Positions 5,946 to 6,392 of a stretch of DNA of 6,392 nucleotides are shown in pieces. The position numbers and the translations under genes are program-made. Source of the stretch: K189A clade bacterium (GTDB lineage Bacteria; Pseudomonadota; Gammaproteobacteria; Pseudomonadales; Azotimanducaceae); contig RKSB01000169.1 of NCBI GenBank assembly GCA_007571095.1, forward strand, positions 1 to 6,392. Direction: 5' to 3'. Position 1 is the stretch's first letter. Each line of letters opens with the position of its first letter. The notes beneath the pieces are model-generated. The model worked only from the letters and a program-made list of their open reading frames with translations, was not told the origin of the DNA and searched no databases.

Positions 5946-6392
5946 TTCCAGGCAACCGAGTGAAACCGCCAGATCCAGATCCTCGGTGAGCAGCGCACGT
6001 AGCAGTTGAGTAGGCAAAATATCCAGCGGCATCACGCATTCATACATGCCGACCGGAACCATTCCTCGAGGGCTGCCGTGAGTACTGGTGGTCAGGGGCA
6101 GGTTCTTTCTTCCAAAAAGGCGGGAAAGATAGATAGGCATCACCGAATGCTTGCGCATGCCCGAAGACATCCAGCCGAAAAGCTCGCGTTTCTGGTCCTC
6201 TTCCAGCACCGACAGTTGAAGATGATAACGGCCAAGAAAAGCCGATGGACCGCGAGCCAGGCTGCCGGAAAAAACCGAACCCGAAATCAGTCGGCACTGC
6301 GTACTGGATACTTCTCCGGCGGCCAACTGTTCGAGATTGGCCCCCAGTCGAGTGCGCAACAGCCGAGGACGCTCTACCGGTGGACCACCAAG
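5841..6392 (-). CDS. nqrA: Na+-NQR subunit A, C-terminal part (5' end beyond window)
   Basis: NqrA is the peripheral cytoplasmic subunit at the quinone site, docking on NqrB. Only the last 183 residues of a usual ~445 are here. The frame is open to the right edge, so no start lies in the window. Family blocks, numbered from the edge, are PRLLRTRLGANLEQL (9-23), ISGSVFSG, FLGRYHLQLSVLEEDQ, LFGW, GMVPVGMYECVMPLDILPT and the C-terminal LGCLELEEEDLALCTYACPAKY followed by EYGP and IEREG. This C-terminus resembles that of RnfC but lacks RnfC's 4Fe-4S cysteine motifs; only CTYAC is present. The gene looks intact. Its TGA is followed after one base by the start of an nqrB relic, and the real nqrB starts 258 bases further on, unlike the tight spacing elsewhere in the operon. 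Confidence 0.98.
   Translation of the reverse strand, partial: LGGPPVERPRLLRTRLGANLEQLAAGEVSSTQCRLISGSVFSGSLARGPSAFLGRYHLQLSVLEEDQKRELFGWMSSGMRKHSVMPIYLSRLFGRKNLPLTTSTHGSPRGMVPVGMYECVMPLDILPTQLLRALLTEDLDLAVSLGCLELEEEDLALCTYACPAKYEYGPVLRKVLARIEREG

Noticed and set aside
962..6392. An Rnf complex rather than Na+-NQR
   Set aside because: NqrF with a ferredoxin domain and FAD/NADH reductase module, and an NqrA without RnfC cluster motifs, identify Na+-NQR. rnfB and the RnfC ferredoxin motifs are absent.

Overview
The window holds most of an operon for the Na+-translocating NADH:quinone oxidoreductase (Na+-NQR), read entirely on the minus strand, so transcription runs from high to low coordinates. 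The order is nqrA (3' part only, cut by the right edge), nqrB, nqrC, nqrD, nqrE, nqrF. A gene for a long glutathione S-transferase (GST)-like protein follows and is cut by the left edge. The full Nqr set, the moderate G+C content and the protein sequences suggest a gammaproteobacterium, probably marine or salt-adapted. The species cannot be read from this window.

Together NqrA-F oxidise NADH, reduce ubiquinone and export Na+. NqrF takes electrons from NADH through FAD and a [2Fe-2S] cluster. They pass to an iron centre held by cysteines of NqrD and NqrE, then to the covalent FMN of NqrC, the covalent FMN of NqrB and the riboflavin. The key residues for each step visible in these subunits are present. 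The FMN attachment motif in NqrC has an alanine where serine or threonine is usual. The genes are packed tightly: nqrB and nqrC overlap by 8 bases and the gaps nqrC-D, D-E and E-F are 41, 14 and 47 bases.

The exception is the 258-base spacer between nqrA and nqrB, the most interesting part of the window. It carries a decayed duplication of the nqrA/nqrB junction. Directly after the intact nqrA stop comes a second, dead nqrB start (ATG-AAC-CTG-CG). Then comes a diverged copy of the last ~30 codons of nqrA, whose TGA abuts the ATG of the intact nqrB. The layout is nqrA - [nqrB' relic] - [nqrA' relic] - nqrB, as expected of an old tandem duplication that lost its middle. A 12-base inverted repeat with one mismatch sits at the seam. 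The two relic frames still chain: TGA-G-ATG, then an ATGA overlap, then TGA-ATG. The second relic also supplies the ribosome binding site of nqrB.

Downstream of nqrF (1-946) there is a continuous 315-codon minus-strand frame with a GST fold signature. It starts with GTG and leaves the window without a stop. The maturation genes apbE and nqrM, which often follow nqrF, are not in this window. No tRNA, rRNA, CRISPR, insertion sequence or Rho-independent terminator was seen. The operon promoter would lie beyond the right edge.
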